Origin: Aquimarina sp. MMG016
Lineage (GTDB): Bacteria > Bacteroidota > Bacteroidia > Flavobacteriales > Flavobacteriaceae
Length of the DNA stretch: 64,000 bases
Reading direction: 5' to 3'
Assembly (NCBI RefSeq): GCF_018100805.1
Contig: NZ_JAGJEA010000004.1
Span: 62,001 to 126,000, forward strand
In this document: positions 48,913 to 57,786 of the stretch, one piece after another
Layout: every line of letters starts with the position of its first letter
How positions within the stretch are numbered: position 1 is the first letter of the stretch
Notes under the pieces: model-generated
Told to the model about the DNA's origin: nothing
Databases searched by the model: none
The model's input: the letters and a program-made list of their open reading frames with translations, nothing else
Translations under genes and position numbers: made by a program

Positions 48913-48944
48913 GGAATGCGGTTATGGTTACTATAACCGCTTCC
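48913..48944 (+). terminator. Hairpin after the haem-motif lipoprotein gene
   Basis: GCGGTTAT (48918-48925) and ATAACCGC (48933-48940) pair around a 7-base loop and extend to GGAA/TTCC. There is no T-run, so it is either a weak terminator or an mRNA-stabilising 3' end. It lies 22 bp after the stop codon. Confidence 0.45.
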
Positions 48945-49020
48945 TGTTACTGACGATATTTTCAACAATTGAATCTTATGTGATAATATTGTATTTTAGA
49001 CCAATTAATATTCTTGTTAC

Positions 49021-49425
49021 ATGGTCATTGACATAGATAAAAAATTTAAAAACAAACACGATCTTGATATTGGATCATTTTATTTTTATGAAAACTTTAT
49101 TATAGGTGAAGTCGGAGAAGGCATGAGTCTTGACTTTGAAAGCGGAAATAAACTATACCAACTAATTGATACACACTATAAAAAGAAGGTCCCATATGTA
49201 TACATCTCTAATAGAATTCATTCCTATTCGTTTACCCCAACTCGTCTCTATGGTGCAAGTGAACATTTCCCTAATCTAAAAGGATATGCTATTGTTACCT
49301 ACGACACTATTAATAATAAGGTCGCACAACTAGAGAAAAAATTCAGTGATATCCCAACAAGTCTTTTTAATAACCTGGGAGATGCTATTCTCTGGGCAGA
49401 AGAGTTAATTTCTGAAGATCCTTGA
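49021..49425 (+). CDS. STAS/SpoIIAA-like small protein, paralogue 1
   Basis: This 134-residue protein alternates strands and helices: DIGSFYFYENFIIGEVGEGM, VPYVYISNRIHSYSFTPT and NLKGYAIVTYD. It shares about a third of its positions with the following gene. The pattern recalls SpoIIAA-like/STAS_2 proteins of Bacteroidota, but the assignment is weak. The function is unknown. Confidence 0.65.
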   Translation: MVIDIDKKFKNKHDLDIGSFYFYENFIIGEVGEGMSLDFESGNKLYQLIDTHYKKKVPYVYISNRIHSYSFTPTRLYGASEHFPNLKGYAIVTYDTINNKVAQLEKKFSDIPTSLFNNLGDAILWAEELISEDP

Positions 49426-49495
49426 CAAACGTTTTTATACTCGTTGAATATTAACTTACAATGCCCTATCTTAGTGATACCAACTTTTATATATT

Positions 49496-49900
49496 ATGGT
49501 TCAAAAAATTAACAGAGCCCTTATCAAGAAATATGATCTTGATATTGGGGTGGTATATTTTTATAAAAACTTCGTAGTTACAGAAATTAAAGATGAGACT
49601 GTCATGAATTTCGACAAAGCTGCTGTATTATTTCGACTTTGCAAAAAATATTACGGTAATAAAACACCTTTTGTGTATATTTCTAATAGAGTAAACTCAT
49701 ATTCCTTTGAACCCACTGCACACTTCAAATCTGTTCCTTTATTTCCAAATTTAAAAGGGTATTCTGCAGTTATTTATAATAAAGTAAGTAATGATATTGC
49801 AGAGATGGAAAGAAACTTTCTAGTTAATGTTCCTACTGAAATTTTTTACAGCCTTGAAGAAGCAATAAATTGGGTTGATCAACTAATTATACGTGATTAA
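49496..49900 (+). CDS. STAS/SpoIIAA-like small protein, paralogue 2
   Basis: This is the same length (134 residues) and layout as the preceding gene, with matching DIGVVYFYKNFVV, PFVYISNRVNSYSFEPT and NLKGYSAVIYN segments. A tandem duplication is therefore clear. It starts 70 bp after the first copy. It converges on cinA with a 2-bp gap. Confidence 0.65.
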   Translation: MVQKINRALIKKYDLDIGVVYFYKNFVVTEIKDETVMNFDKAAVLFRLCKKYYGNKTPFVYISNRVNSYSFEPTAHFKSVPLFPNLKGYSAVIYNKVSNDIAEMERNFLVNVPTEIFYSLEEAINWVDQLIIRD

Positions 49901-49902
49901 AT

Positions 49903-51150
49903 TTAGTTTTTAGTTAATTCCTTAAGCAAAAGTTCAAAAGACTTACTAACAGCTTTTCCTATAACACGCTCTCTAAGATTGCTAAAAACAAATTTTTCTG
50001 AAAACACACCTTCTGGACCAGCGATAGCAATAAAAACAGTCCCCACCTCAACATCCCCATCTCCTTTTGATGGACCGGCATTACCAGTAGTACTAATCGC
50101 ATAATCTGATTTAAACTTCTCCTTTGCTGAAAGCGCCATCGCTTCAGCTACCTCCGAACTGGTCACGGTATATTTTTCAATGATATTAGGATCTACACCA
50201 AGAATATCAACTTTAGATTGAGTAGCATAAGTAACTGCCCCGCCATTAAAATATGCAGAAGACCCTGCATTTTCAGTAAACGATTGTGCAATTTTACCTC
50301 CTGTACAACTTTCAGCAACTGCTATTGTTTTTCTTTTCTGAATTAACAACTTACCTATTTGCTGCTCTATAGATTCATCTTCTTCATAACCAACAATAAT
50401 GTCTCCTATAATATTATGAAGTTCAGCCACTCTAGCTTCAATAGTATCTTCAATAAGCTTTTTATCTGTTCCCCGACCAGAAAGTCTTAATCGCACTCTT
50501 CCTAAATTAGGTAAGTATGCTAATTTAATAAATGATGGCAAATTATCTTCCCAATCCTCTATCTTCTCAGCTATTGCACTTTCACCCATACCATAGGTAA
50601 GAACAGTTTTATGAATAATATATGGTCTATCGAACTTTTTTATTAACCCTGGAAGTACTTCATTCTTCATTAATCCTTTCATCTCATATGGCACTCCTGG
50701 CATAGATACAAAAACCTTATTCTCTTTCTCTAACCACATCCCTGGGGCAGTACCATAAAGATTCATTAACACCTTTGATGTCCTAGGCACTAACGCCTGC
50801 TGTCTATTAACGTCAGAAATTGGAGTGGAAATATATTTAGCAAATAATTCTTCGATATGCTTAAGCACTTTCTCATTTTGCACTAAAGTATCTTCAAAAT
50901 ATTCGCATAGAGTATGTTTGGTAATATCATCTTTTGTGGGCCCTAATCCTCCTGTTATAATAATTACATCTACTCTATTACGAGCCTCTTCCAGAGCATT
51001 TAATATATGCTGCTTATCATCTCTTATAGAAGTTATTTGATGAACATCAACCCCTATTTTATTCAACTCCTTTCCTATAAATGCAGAATTAGAATCTATA
51101 ATCTGACCAATAAGAATTTCGTCACCAATAGTAATTATTTCTGCAAGCAT
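49903..51150 (-). CDS. cinA: CinA family protein (nicotinamide-nucleotide amidase/competence-damage protein)
   Basis: This 415-residue protein has an N-terminal molybdopterin-binding-like domain ([34 protein letters not shown]). A C-terminal CinA amidase domain follows ([39 protein letters not shown]). The C-terminal domain deamidates NMN for NAD recycling; the N-terminal part has pyrophosphatase activity in some relatives. It follows the Hpt gene after 3 bp in a leftward operon. Confidence 0.95.
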   Translation of the reverse strand: MLAEIITIGDEILIGQIIDSNSAFIGKELNKIGVDVHQITSIRDDKQHILNALEEARNRVDVIIITGGLGPTKDDITKHTLCEYFEDTLVQNEKVLKHIEELFAKYISTPISDVNRQQALVPRTSKVLMNLYGTAPGMWLEKENKVFVSMPGVPYEMKGLMKNEVLPGLIKKFDRPYIIHKTVLTYGMGESAIAEKIEDWEDNLPSFIKLAYLPNLGRVRLRLSGRGTDKKLIEDTIEARVAELHNIIGDIIVGYEEDESIEQQIGKLLIQKRKTIAVAESCTGGKIAQSFTENAGSSAYFNGGAVTYATQSKVDILGVDPNIIEKYTVTSSEVAEAMALSAKEKFKSDYAISTTGNAGPSKGDGDVEVGTVFIAIAGPEGVFSEKFVFSNLRERVIGKAVSKSFELLLKELTKN

Positions 51151-51153
51151 ATT

Positions 51154-51492
51154 TTATTGAAAATCATCCTTAAGATCCTGAATAGCCCCATTAACTGTAG
51201 CCTCAATATGATCTAGGGTAGGTTTTATTTGTTCTTTGTCTTTATTAGATTTTGACCAGGATTCTACTTTCTTGATCTGAGCCAATAAATCGATATCAAA
51301 TAATTGAAGATTAGGTTTCATTTTATGAGCGTATTGATAAGCCATAGCTGGATTATCATCATCTACAGCTTTTATCATACTATCAAGATCTGGTGGTATT
51401 TCTTCTAAAAACGTTTGTACCAATACAGCTATAAACTCATCATCACCGCCTGATAATTCATTTACATTTTTTAAACTATATCCTTTGCCCAT
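51154..51492 (-). CDS. Hpt phosphotransfer domain protein
   Basis: This 112-residue helical protein has the Hpt phospho-His motif YAHKMKPNLQLF near residue 55. It would relay phosphate between a hybrid kinase and a response regulator. No kinase is adjacent. Its start codon directly abuts the stop of the FAH-family gene, indicating a tight operon. Confidence 0.88.
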   Translation of the reverse strand: MGKGYSLKNVNELSGGDDEFIAVLVQTFLEEIPPDLDSMIKAVDDDNPAMAYQYAHKMKPNLQLFDIDLLAQIKKVESWSKSNKDKEQIKPTLDHIEATVNGAIQDLKDDFQ

Positions 51493-52104
51493 CTATTTTA
51501 TTTTTATTGAAAAAAGTTGTTTATTATTAATATACCCATCAAGGATATCGTCTGGTTTTACAGCTCCAACACCTGCTGGTGTTCCTGTAAATATAATATC
51601 TCCTATCTTTAAAGTAAAATATTTAGAGACATATTCTATCAATTCATCTATTTTCCATAACATGAATTTAGTATTTCCTTGTTGAACTATCTCGTCATTT
51701 TTTTCTAACCGAAAATCAATATTATCAACATCATTATATAATTCCTTTGATGTCCATTGACCAATAACAGCTGCTCCATCAAAAGCTTTTGCTTTCTCCC
51801 AGGGTAAACCTTTCGACTTTAATTTACTTTGTAAATCTCTAGCTGTAAAATCTATTCCAAGACTAATTTCATCATAATATTTGTGTGCAAACTTTCTGTC
51901 AATGTATTTTCCTACCTTTTTGATTTTAACCAAGATTTCAACTTCATGATGTATATCATTTGAAAAATCAGGAATAAAAAAAGGTTGTTTTTTTAGAAGA
52001 ATAGCGGTATCGGGCTTTAAAAAAACTACAGGATCTGTTGGTTTTTCGTTTTCTAATTCTTCTATATGATCTGTATAATTACGACCTATGCAGATGAGCT
52101 TCAT
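51493..52104 (-). CDS. Fumarylacetoacetate hydrolase family protein
   Basis: This 203-residue protein begins MKLICIGRNYTDHIEELENE. It shows HHEVEILVKI (metal ligands), DFTARDLQSKLKSKGLPWEKAKAFDGAAVIG and GDIIFTGTPAGVGAV. Small members act as acylpyruvate or oxaloacetate hydrolases/decarboxylases. The exact substrate is unknown. It is in the exonuclease-FAH-Hpt-cinA string. Confidence 0.93.
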   Translation of the reverse strand: MKLICIGRNYTDHIEELENEKPTDPVVFLKPDTAILLKKQPFFIPDFSNDIHHEVEILVKIKKVGKYIDRKFAHKYYDEISLGIDFTARDLQSKLKSKGLPWEKAKAFDGAAVIGQWTSKELYNDVDNIDFRLEKNDEIVQQGNTKFMLWKIDELIEYVSKYFTLKIGDIIFTGTPAGVGAVKPDDILDGYINNKQLFSIKIK

Positions 52105-52128
52105 AAGTGGCTGATTATTTCTATTGGA

Positions 52129-52908
52129 TTATAACTTGAGACTATTATTTAACTTACGCAATCTTACTGCGGTAAGTACTTTTTTTGTATACAAAGGAAA
52201 ATCAGCATTCTGTAACCATCCAAAATACCCAGGCTCATCTTCCATAACTTTTTCTACCAACTTACCCTTATGTTTTCCGAAAGAAAAAACTTCTTTTCCA
52301 TTATCATCATAAGCAATAAATCCGGCAAAATCTGCAAATTGCTTTCTAGAACTGAATTCTGCTAAAAATTTAGTATCATTCTCTAGTTCAGGGTATCGAT
52401 CCAATTGCGCTTTTAGCACTTCATAGGTAGCCATAGTATCCGCTTCTGCAGAATGTGCATCTTCTAAGTTTTTATCACAATAAAACTTATAGGCTGCAGA
52501 TAATGTTCTCTTTTCCATTTTATGATAAATAGTCTGTACATCAATAGCTACAGCGTTTTTCATATCAAAATCAATATCAGCTCTAAGCAATTCTTCTGCC
52601 AATAAAGGAATATCAAAACGATTAGAATTAAAACCTCCCAAGTCACACCCTTTTATCATTTCATTAACCTTATTAGCTAATTCTTTAAAAGTAGGTTCAT
52701 TTGCTACCTTAGCATCATCTATACCGTGAACAGCTGTAGTTTCAGGAGGAATTGGCATTTCAGGATTAACCAACCAGGTTTTACTTTCCTGGGTGCCATT
52801 TGGAAATATTTTGAGAATGGAAATCTCTACAATTCGATCTTTAGAAATATTTATACCGGTAGTTTCAAGATCAAAAAAACATATCGGTCTTTTTAATTTA
52901 AGCTCCAT
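52129..52908 (-). CDS. DnaQ-like 3'-5' exonuclease
   Basis: This 259-residue DEDDh exonuclease has FFDLETTGINISKDRIVEIS (Exo I), GFNSNRFDIPLLAEEL (Exo II) and DAHSAEADTMATYEVL (Exo III His and Asp). It is not in a polymerase operon, so it is more likely a repair or RNA-processing exonuclease than the polymerase epsilon subunit. The C-terminal ~80 residues (FSFGKHKGKLVEKV, YFGWLQNADFP) form the small extra domain usual in Bacteroidota members. Confidence 0.92.
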   Translation of the reverse strand: MELKLKRPICFFDLETTGINISKDRIVEISILKIFPNGTQESKTWLVNPEMPIPPETTAVHGIDDAKVANEPTFKELANKVNEMIKGCDLGGFNSNRFDIPLLAEELLRADIDFDMKNAVAIDVQTIYHKMEKRTLSAAYKFYCDKNLEDAHSAEADTMATYEVLKAQLDRYPELENDTKFLAEFSSRKQFADFAGFIAYDDNGKEVFSFGKHKGKLVEKVMEDEPGYFGWLQNADFPLYTKKVLTAVRLRKLNNSLKL

Positions 52909-52989
52909 AAATTGTTTGTGTGATACTCAAAGATAACTGCTATTATTTAACATTCTTATAGCCTAACTCTATTTTAACATTTATAAAAA

Positions 52990-53676
52990 CTATACAAGCT
53001 TCTTAACGAATACATTATCTGCAAATTTTTTAGTTACTGTTTCTATAGCATTATTAAATTCAATACGTATTGATTTATCAAATTCTCTAATTTCCACAAT
53101 CTTTATTTCGCTACTTAAAGCTAGTCCAATTTCAGAAACATATTTCAGAAAAGTCACAGAACCATCATTAACCGCTACTAATTGACAAGTATCTCCTTCT
53201 TCAAGAGATGACAAAGTAATTTTTGGTAGAACAAAATACTCTCCATCAGCATTAGGTATAATTTCTCCATGAGGATCCTTTTGAGGAAAGTCCATAAAAC
53301 GATCCAGTTCATCGATTAACTTTTGAGATTTAATATGTTCTAATTGCTCTGCTACATCATGCACTTCATCCCAGGTGAAATTTAAGTAATTGCACAAAAA
53401 AGTCTCCCATAATCGATGCTTACGGATTAATCTCACGGCAATAGGCTTTCCTTCCTCAGTTAAATCGAGTTTACCATATTTTTCACTTACCACATAACCC
53501 TTAGTTTTTAACTTCTTGACCATGTTGTTTGTAGATGCAGGAGAAACTTTTAAATACTCAGCCAGTTGATTGTTACCTACCTTGGTAGCACCATCTTCTA
53601 TAAGCAATTGAAAAAGAGCTTTTAAGTAATCTTCCTCACTCTTTGTTAAATTATTCAAATTTAATTTGTTAGTCAT
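52990..53676 (-). CDS. DtxR/MntR-type metal-dependent repressor
   Basis: This 228-residue protein has an N-terminal winged helix (NNQLAEYLKVSPASTNNMVKKL), a dimerisation/metal domain (RKHRLWETFL, VAEQLEHIKS) and a C-terminal FeoA/SH3-like domain. It represses metal uptake when Mn(II) or Fe(II) is plentiful. It is divergent from the metal ABC importer cluster, with 51 bp between the two starts, so it most likely controls that cluster and itself. Confidence 0.93.
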   Translation of the reverse strand: MTNKLNLNNLTKSEEDYLKALFQLLIEDGATKVGNNQLAEYLKVSPASTNNMVKKLKTKGYVVSEKYGKLDLTEEGKPIAVRLIRKHRLWETFLCNYLNFTWDEVHDVAEQLEHIKSQKLIDELDRFMDFPQKDPHGEIIPNADGEYFVLPKITLSSLEEGDTCQLVAVNDGSVTFLKYVSEIGLALSSEIKIVEIREFDKSIRIEFNNAIETVTKKFADNVFVKKLV

Positions 53677-53727
53677 AGCTAACTTTTTTAGTTTTGCTGA
53701 AATAATAAAACAAAAGTACTAAACCTA
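53668..53727. promoter_or_regulatory. Divergent control region of repressor and metal-import cluster
   Basis: GTTAG (53668-53672) and CTAAC (53679-53683) form an inverted repeat across the repressor start codon. A second, imperfect one (TTTAGTTTTG ... CAAAAGTACTAAA) fills the rest of the gap. Either could bind the DtxR-type repressor. The operator sequence in this genus is not known to me. Confidence 0.4.
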
Positions 53728-54522
53728 ATGCAAATACATAGAATAACCTTATTTACTTTTTTAGCCTTTCTTGGTTTTTATACTGTCTTTTCTCAAGAAC
53801 AATCTTCTTTAGGGGTTTTAATTACAGATCGTCCAGATGCTACAGAATCTCCGACCGTGATGCCTAAAGGATATTTACAAATCGAAACTGGCGCTTTTTT
53901 TGAAGATTCAGGCAATAATGCTTTTACAGAAAAAACTACCACTTTTAACACAACACTCTTACGATATGGTCTATTAGACAATCTAGAATTTCGGGTAGGT
54001 TGGGATTTTGCAGAAGTTAGAACTGAAATCAACAGAACCGAACAAGATAATATTGCTAGTGGCTTATCTCCACTATTATTAGGAGCTAAAGTGGGAATTA
54101 CTGAAGAAAAAGGACTACTTCCGGAAATAGGATTACTAGGACACCTATACCTTCCATTTAGTGCGGGTACTGATTTCAGGCCAGAAACCACTGGAGTAGA
54201 TTTTAGATTTTCTTTTGCACATACGCTAAGTGACAAATCAAGTCTGGCATATAATCTAGGTGCTGAATGGGGTAATGATTCTCCAGAAGCTGCATATGTA
54301 TATACACTGGTATATGGATATAGTATAACAGACAATTTAGGAGTATATGCAGAATTATACGGAGATCTACCAGAAGACAATAGAGCTAATCATCTCTGGG
54401 ATGCTGGGTTAACATACTTATTAAGTGATTCAATACAATTAGATGCTACTGTTGGATCAGGTATTACAAAGGGGCAAAATCTTTTACTAGCTGCCGGAAT
54501 AAGTATTAGATTACCAAATTAA
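53728..54522 (+). CDS. Outer-membrane transporter-like beta-barrel (MetA-pathway/phenol type)
   Basis: This 264-residue protein has a signal peptide (ITLFTFLAFLGFYTVFSQ). LITDRPDATESPTVMPKGYLQIETG is the start of the transporter family annotated as MetA-pathway of phenol degradation; the core motif is TDRPDATESP. Amphipathic strands follow to the C-terminus. As first gene of the metal-import cluster it may pass metal or a chelate across the outer membrane; that role is an inference from position. Confidence 0.82.
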   Translation: MQIHRITLFTFLAFLGFYTVFSQEQSSLGVLITDRPDATESPTVMPKGYLQIETGAFFEDSGNNAFTEKTTTFNTTLLRYGLLDNLEFRVGWDFAEVRTEINRTEQDNIASGLSPLLLGAKVGITEEKGLLPEIGLLGHLYLPFSAGTDFRPETTGVDFRFSFAHTLSDKSSLAYNLGAEWGNDSPEAAYVYTLVYGYSITDNLGVYAELYGDLPEDNRANHLWDAGLTYLLSDSIQLDATVGSGITKGQNLLLAAGISIRLPN

Positions 54523-54561
54523 TTATCATAAACCGAAAAAAATAATTATTAAAAACATAAA

Positions 54562-55476
54562 ATGAAACATATATTAATTGTCTTTATCATCTCTTTAGCT
54601 TTATTCTCCTGTAAACAGGAAGCAAAAGACAAAAACCAAAAACTTAATGTAGTTACTACTACCTCAATGATCACAGACCTAGTTAAAAATATAGGAGGAG
54701 ATGTAATCGAAGTTGAAGGATTGATGGGGAGTGGTGTAGATCCGCACCTATATAAAGCCAGTGAAGGAGATGTTACAAAGTTGGTAAATGCTGATGTAAT
54801 CTTCTACAACGGTTTACACCTGGAAGGAAAATTAGTAGAAGTATTTGAAAAAATGGGAGGTCAAAAAACCAAAACTATTGCTATTGGTGAAAGTTTAGAC
54901 AAAAAAACATTAATTGGATCTGATTATTTTGCTTCTAACTATGATCCACATATTTGGTTTAGCGTAGAAAATTGGAAATTGATTACTTCTTTTATTATTA
55001 AAAAACTTGCAGCAATAGACCCAAAAAATGCAGAAACTTTTGAAGTTAATGGAAAAGCTTATTTAGAGAAACTGAACACATTAGAAACAAGACTGGAAGG
55101 TATCATTGCTTCATTGCCCAAAGAGAAACGAATTTTGGTGACAGCACACGATGCTTTTAGTTATTTTGGAAAAGCCTATGACTTTGATGTTGTAGGATTG
55201 CAAGGCCTATCTACCGCTACTGAAGCAGGAGTAAAAGACGTTCAGAAATTGGCTAATTTCATTATCGAAAAAGAAGTGAAGGCTATTTTTGTAGAAAGCT
55301 CTGTTCCAAAACGCACGATCGAAGCACTACAAGCTGCCGTAAAATCAAAAGACCATGAAGTTGTTATTGGTGGAACTTTATATTCTGACGCTCTTGGTAA
55401 CGCTGGGACTATTGAAGGTACGTATATAGGAATGTTTGAATACAATGTCAATACAATCGTAAATGCGCTTAAGTAG
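54562..55476 (+). CDS. Metal ABC transporter substrate-binding lipoprotein (ZnuA/MntA type)
   Basis: This 304-residue cluster A-I binding protein has a lipoprotein signal (ALFSCKQEA). Metal ligands are visible in GVDPHLYKASEGD (His), YDPHIWFS (His), VESSVPKRTIEAL (Glu) and GGTLYSDALG (Asp). The His/His/Glu/Asp set fits Mn or Fe binding rather than a zinc site, which usually adds a His-rich loop. The neighbouring DtxR-type repressor supports Mn/Fe. Confidence 0.94.
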   Translation: MKHILIVFIISLALFSCKQEAKDKNQKLNVVTTTSMITDLVKNIGGDVIEVEGLMGSGVDPHLYKASEGDVTKLVNADVIFYNGLHLEGKLVEVFEKMGGQKTKTIAIGESLDKKTLIGSDYFASNYDPHIWFSVENWKLITSFIIKKLAAIDPKNAETFEVNGKAYLEKLNTLETRLEGIIASLPKEKRILVTAHDAFSYFGKAYDFDVVGLQGLSTATEAGVKDVQKLANFIIEKEVKAIFVESSVPKRTIEALQAAVKSKDHEVVIGGTLYSDALGNAGTIEGTYIGMFEYNVNTIVNALK

Positions 55477-55497
55477 TAGTTAGTTTTTAGTAGTTAG
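55474..55497. repeat. Left flank repeats of the inserted four-helix-bundle gene
   Basis: TAGTAGTTAG occurs twice (55474-55483, including the binding-protein stop codon, and 55488-55497). Its exact reverse complement CTAACTACTA is at 55886-55895, overlapping the stop codon of the small gene. The repeats bracket the four-helix-bundle gene. Confidence 0.7.
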
Positions 55498-55517
55498 AGG
55501 TTAGTTAAATTATTGTC

Positions 55518-55889
55518 ATGGAGGAAGTAAAGTTTAATTTTGAAAATTTAATAGTTTATCAAAAGTCATTAGATTTCATTGACTTTGTTTATGAAACATG
55601 TGAACAGTTTCCTAGAAAAGAACAATATATTTTAGCCTCTCAATTTATTAGAGCAGCAAATGCTATAGCTTTAAACATTTCTGAAGGTGCCGGTTCTTCT
55701 GATGCCCAATTTAATAGATACCTTCAAATAGCTTTAGATTCTACTAGAGAATGTGTAGTTTGCTCTACCATTGCATACAGAAGAAAATACATATTAAAAG
55801 ATCAAGATAAGTTTGGAAGAATTCAGTTAGCAGAGCTTTCAAAAATGATTACGAGTTTACAAAAACATATCAAAAATAAGTCCCGCTAA
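55518..55889 (+). CDS. Four-helix-bundle protein (S23/IVP family)
   Basis: This 123-residue protein begins with a typical [19 protein letters not shown]. It contains [40 protein letters not shown] and ALDSTRECV. The family includes proteins encoded in 23S rRNA intervening sequences and the Avd accessory protein of diversity-generating retroelements. Free-standing copies are scattered in Bacteroidota genomes and behave like small mobile insertions. It interrupts the metal-import operon between the binding protein and the ATPase and is bracketed by inverted TAGTAGTTAG repeats. Confidence 0.9.
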   Translation: MEEVKFNFENLIVYQKSLDFIDFVYETCEQFPRKEQYILASQFIRAANAIALNISEGAGSSDAQFNRYLQIALDSTRECVVCSTIAYRRKYILKDQDKFGRIQLAELSKMITSLQKHIKNKSR

Positions 55890-55895
55890 CTACTA
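55886..55895. repeat. Right flank repeat of the inserted four-helix-bundle gene
   Basis: CTAACTACTA, the exact reverse complement of the two left-flank repeats, overlaps the stop codon of the four-helix-bundle gene. A second partial copy (CTAACTAC) follows directly. Confidence 0.7.
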
Positions 55896-55909
55896 ACTAC
55901 CACTCGCTA

Positions 55910-56653
55910 ATGACTATAAAAAAAGATATCGCTGTTCAGATAGATGATCTTACTGTAGCTTATAACTATAAGCCGGTATTATGGGATATTGACCTTGCAA
56001 TTCCTGAGGGGGTTCTTATGGCTATTGTAGGACCAAATGGAGCAGGTAAGTCAACTTTGATCAAATCGATTTTAGATATCATCACACCTATTGCGGGAAG
56101 TGTTCAGATTTACGGAAAACCTTATAAAAAACAACGCTCACTAGTTGCTTATGTTCCTCAGAAAGGAAGTGTAGACTGGGATTTTCCCACAACAGCACTT
56201 GATGTAGTAATGATGGGTACCTATGGAAGCTTAGGCTGGATAAAGCGTCCAGGACAAAAGCAAAAAAAAGCCGCCTTAGAAGCTTTAGAAAAAGTAGGAA
56301 TGTTAGCTTTTAAAAGCCGGCAGATTAGTCAACTTTCTGGAGGACAGCAACAACGAATATTTTTAGCAAGGGCTTTGGTTCAAAATGCGGCAATCTATTT
56401 TATGGATGAACCTTTTCAAGGAGTTGATGCAACTACTGAAAAAGCAATCATCAACATCTTAAAAGAGTTACGTAAAGCACGTAAAACTGTGATTGTAGTA
56501 CATCACGATTTACAAACAGTGCCCGAATATTTTGATTGGGTTACATTTCTGAACGTAAAAAAGATAGCAACAGGTCCGGTTAAAGATATTTTTAATGACG
56601 ATAATTTAACTAAGACTTACGGGATTAATTATAAAGTAGCAGTTAATCAATAA
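55910..56653 (+). CDS. Metal ABC transporter ATPase (MntB/ZnuC type)
   Basis: This 247-residue ATPase has Walker A ([15 protein letters not shown]), Q-loop ([14 protein letters not shown]), signature ([16 protein letters not shown]), Walker B (AIYFMDEPF) and switch His (VVHHDLQ). The [11 protein letters not shown] segment is typical of manganese/iron-type importers. It starts 21 bp after the four-helix-bundle gene and 3 bp before the first permease gene. Confidence 0.95.
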   Translation: MTIKKDIAVQIDDLTVAYNYKPVLWDIDLAIPEGVLMAIVGPNGAGKSTLIKSILDIITPIAGSVQIYGKPYKKQRSLVAYVPQKGSVDWDFPTTALDVVMMGTYGSLGWIKRPGQKQKKAALEALEKVGMLAFKSRQISQLSGGQQQRIFLARALVQNAAIYFMDEPFQGVDATTEKAIINILKELRKARKTVIVVHHDLQTVPEYFDWVTFLNVKKIATGPVKDIFNDDNLTKTYGINYKVAVNQ

Positions 56654-56655
56654 TA

Positions 56656-57786
56656 ATGGATTTTCAAGAATACATAGAACTTGTCTTTTCAGATTACACC
56701 CTACGTACCATTACGTTAGGAACAGCTGTATTAGGTGCTATTTGTGGTATGTTGGGTAGTTTTGCAGTATTACGAAAGCAAAGCCTACTTGGAGACGCAA
56801 TCTCACACGCCGCTTTACCAGGAATCGCCATTGCTTTTTTGATCATGGGTACTAAAAACAGTTCTGCTTTCTTATTAGGAGCATTAATCAGCGGATTGAT
56901 TGGAACCTTTTGGATTAGAGGAATTATAAAAAAAACTCATCTTAAATCTGATACAGCTCTTGGGTTAATTTTATCTCTATTCTTTGGATTCGGAATGTTA
57001 TTGCTTACTTATATCCAAAAAATGCCTAACGCCAATCAAGCTGGATTAGAAAGTTACCTCTTTGGACAGGCCGCAACTTTACTAGAAAGCGATGTCTGGT
57101 TAATGGTTATTGTTACTGGAATTAGCCTCATTGTTTTATTACTATTCTGGAAAGAGCTTAAGTTATTATTATTTGATGCTGATTACACCAAAACCTTAGG
57201 CTTCAATGTTAAATTTTTAGACATCCTAATCACTTCATTTATTGTAGTGGCTATTGTTCTGGGATTACAAACCGTAGGTGTGGTATTAATGAGTGCAATG
57301 CTTTTAGCTCCGGCGGCGGCGGCGCGACAATGGACAAATAGTTTAGGAGTAATGGTGATTCTTGCATCAATTTTCGGAGCACTTTCAGGAGTAGTAGGCA
57401 CTGCCATTAGTGCAAGCAATAGCAATCTTTCAACTGGACCGGTAATTGTATTGGTTGCGGGAATTTTTGTAATGTTTTCATTTATATTTTCTCCAGGGCG
57501 TGGATTGTTATTTAGAGAAATACGTTTTAGAAAAAACCGAAATGATCTTCAGTTGCATAAAACCTTATCTTTCATGTACAATATCGCTAAAACACATAAC
57601 GATATTTCGCATCCACATGCCATTAAGATTCTCAATAATTTTCAAGGATTTACTAGAAAATCTTTACAAAAGCTAGAGGATAAAGATTATGTCACTATAC
57701 AAGGAAACATGTGGTCTATGACGGAATCAGGATATCATACCGCAGCTAATTTATATGATCAATTAATCAAAGACGAGAATGAGTAG
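56656..57786 (+). CDS. Metal ABC transporter permease with C-terminal DtxR-like tail
   Basis: This 376-residue protein has about eight membrane helices in the first ~285 residues. The family motif (LGDAISHAALPGIAIAF) and the VGVVLMSAMLLAPAAAARQ segment identify the Mn/Zn/Fe permease family. The last ~80 residues are soluble and resemble a winged-helix/DtxR-type fragment (NNFQGFTRKSLQKLEDKDYV). Such tails may sense metal. It overlaps the second permease gene by 8 bp. Confidence 0.93.
   Translation: MDFQEYIELVFSDYTLRTITLGTAVLGAICGMLGSFAVLRKQSLLGDAISHAALPGIAIAFLIMGTKNSSAFLLGALISGLIGTFWIRGIIKKTHLKSDTALGLILSLFFGFGMLLLTYIQKMPNANQAGLESYLFGQAATLLESDVWLMVIVTGISLIVLLLFWKELKLLLFDADYTKTLGFNVKFLDILITSFIVVAIVLGLQTVGVVLMSAMLLAPAAAARQWTNSLGVMVILASIFGALSGVVGTAISASNSNLSTGPVIVLVAGIFVMFSFIFSPGRGLLFREIRFRKNRNDLQLHKTLSFMYNIAKTHNDISHPHAIKILNNFQGFTRKSLQKLEDKDYVTIQGNMWSMTESGYHTAANLYDQLIKDENE

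Noticed and set aside
53793..54380. Leftward 195-codon frame
   Set aside because: It is antisense to the outer-membrane transporter-like gene and has Ser/Pro-rich shadow composition.
55518..55889. Four-helix-bundle gene as the Avd of a diversity-generating retroelement
   Set aside because: No reverse transcriptase, template repeat or variable repeat was found nearby.
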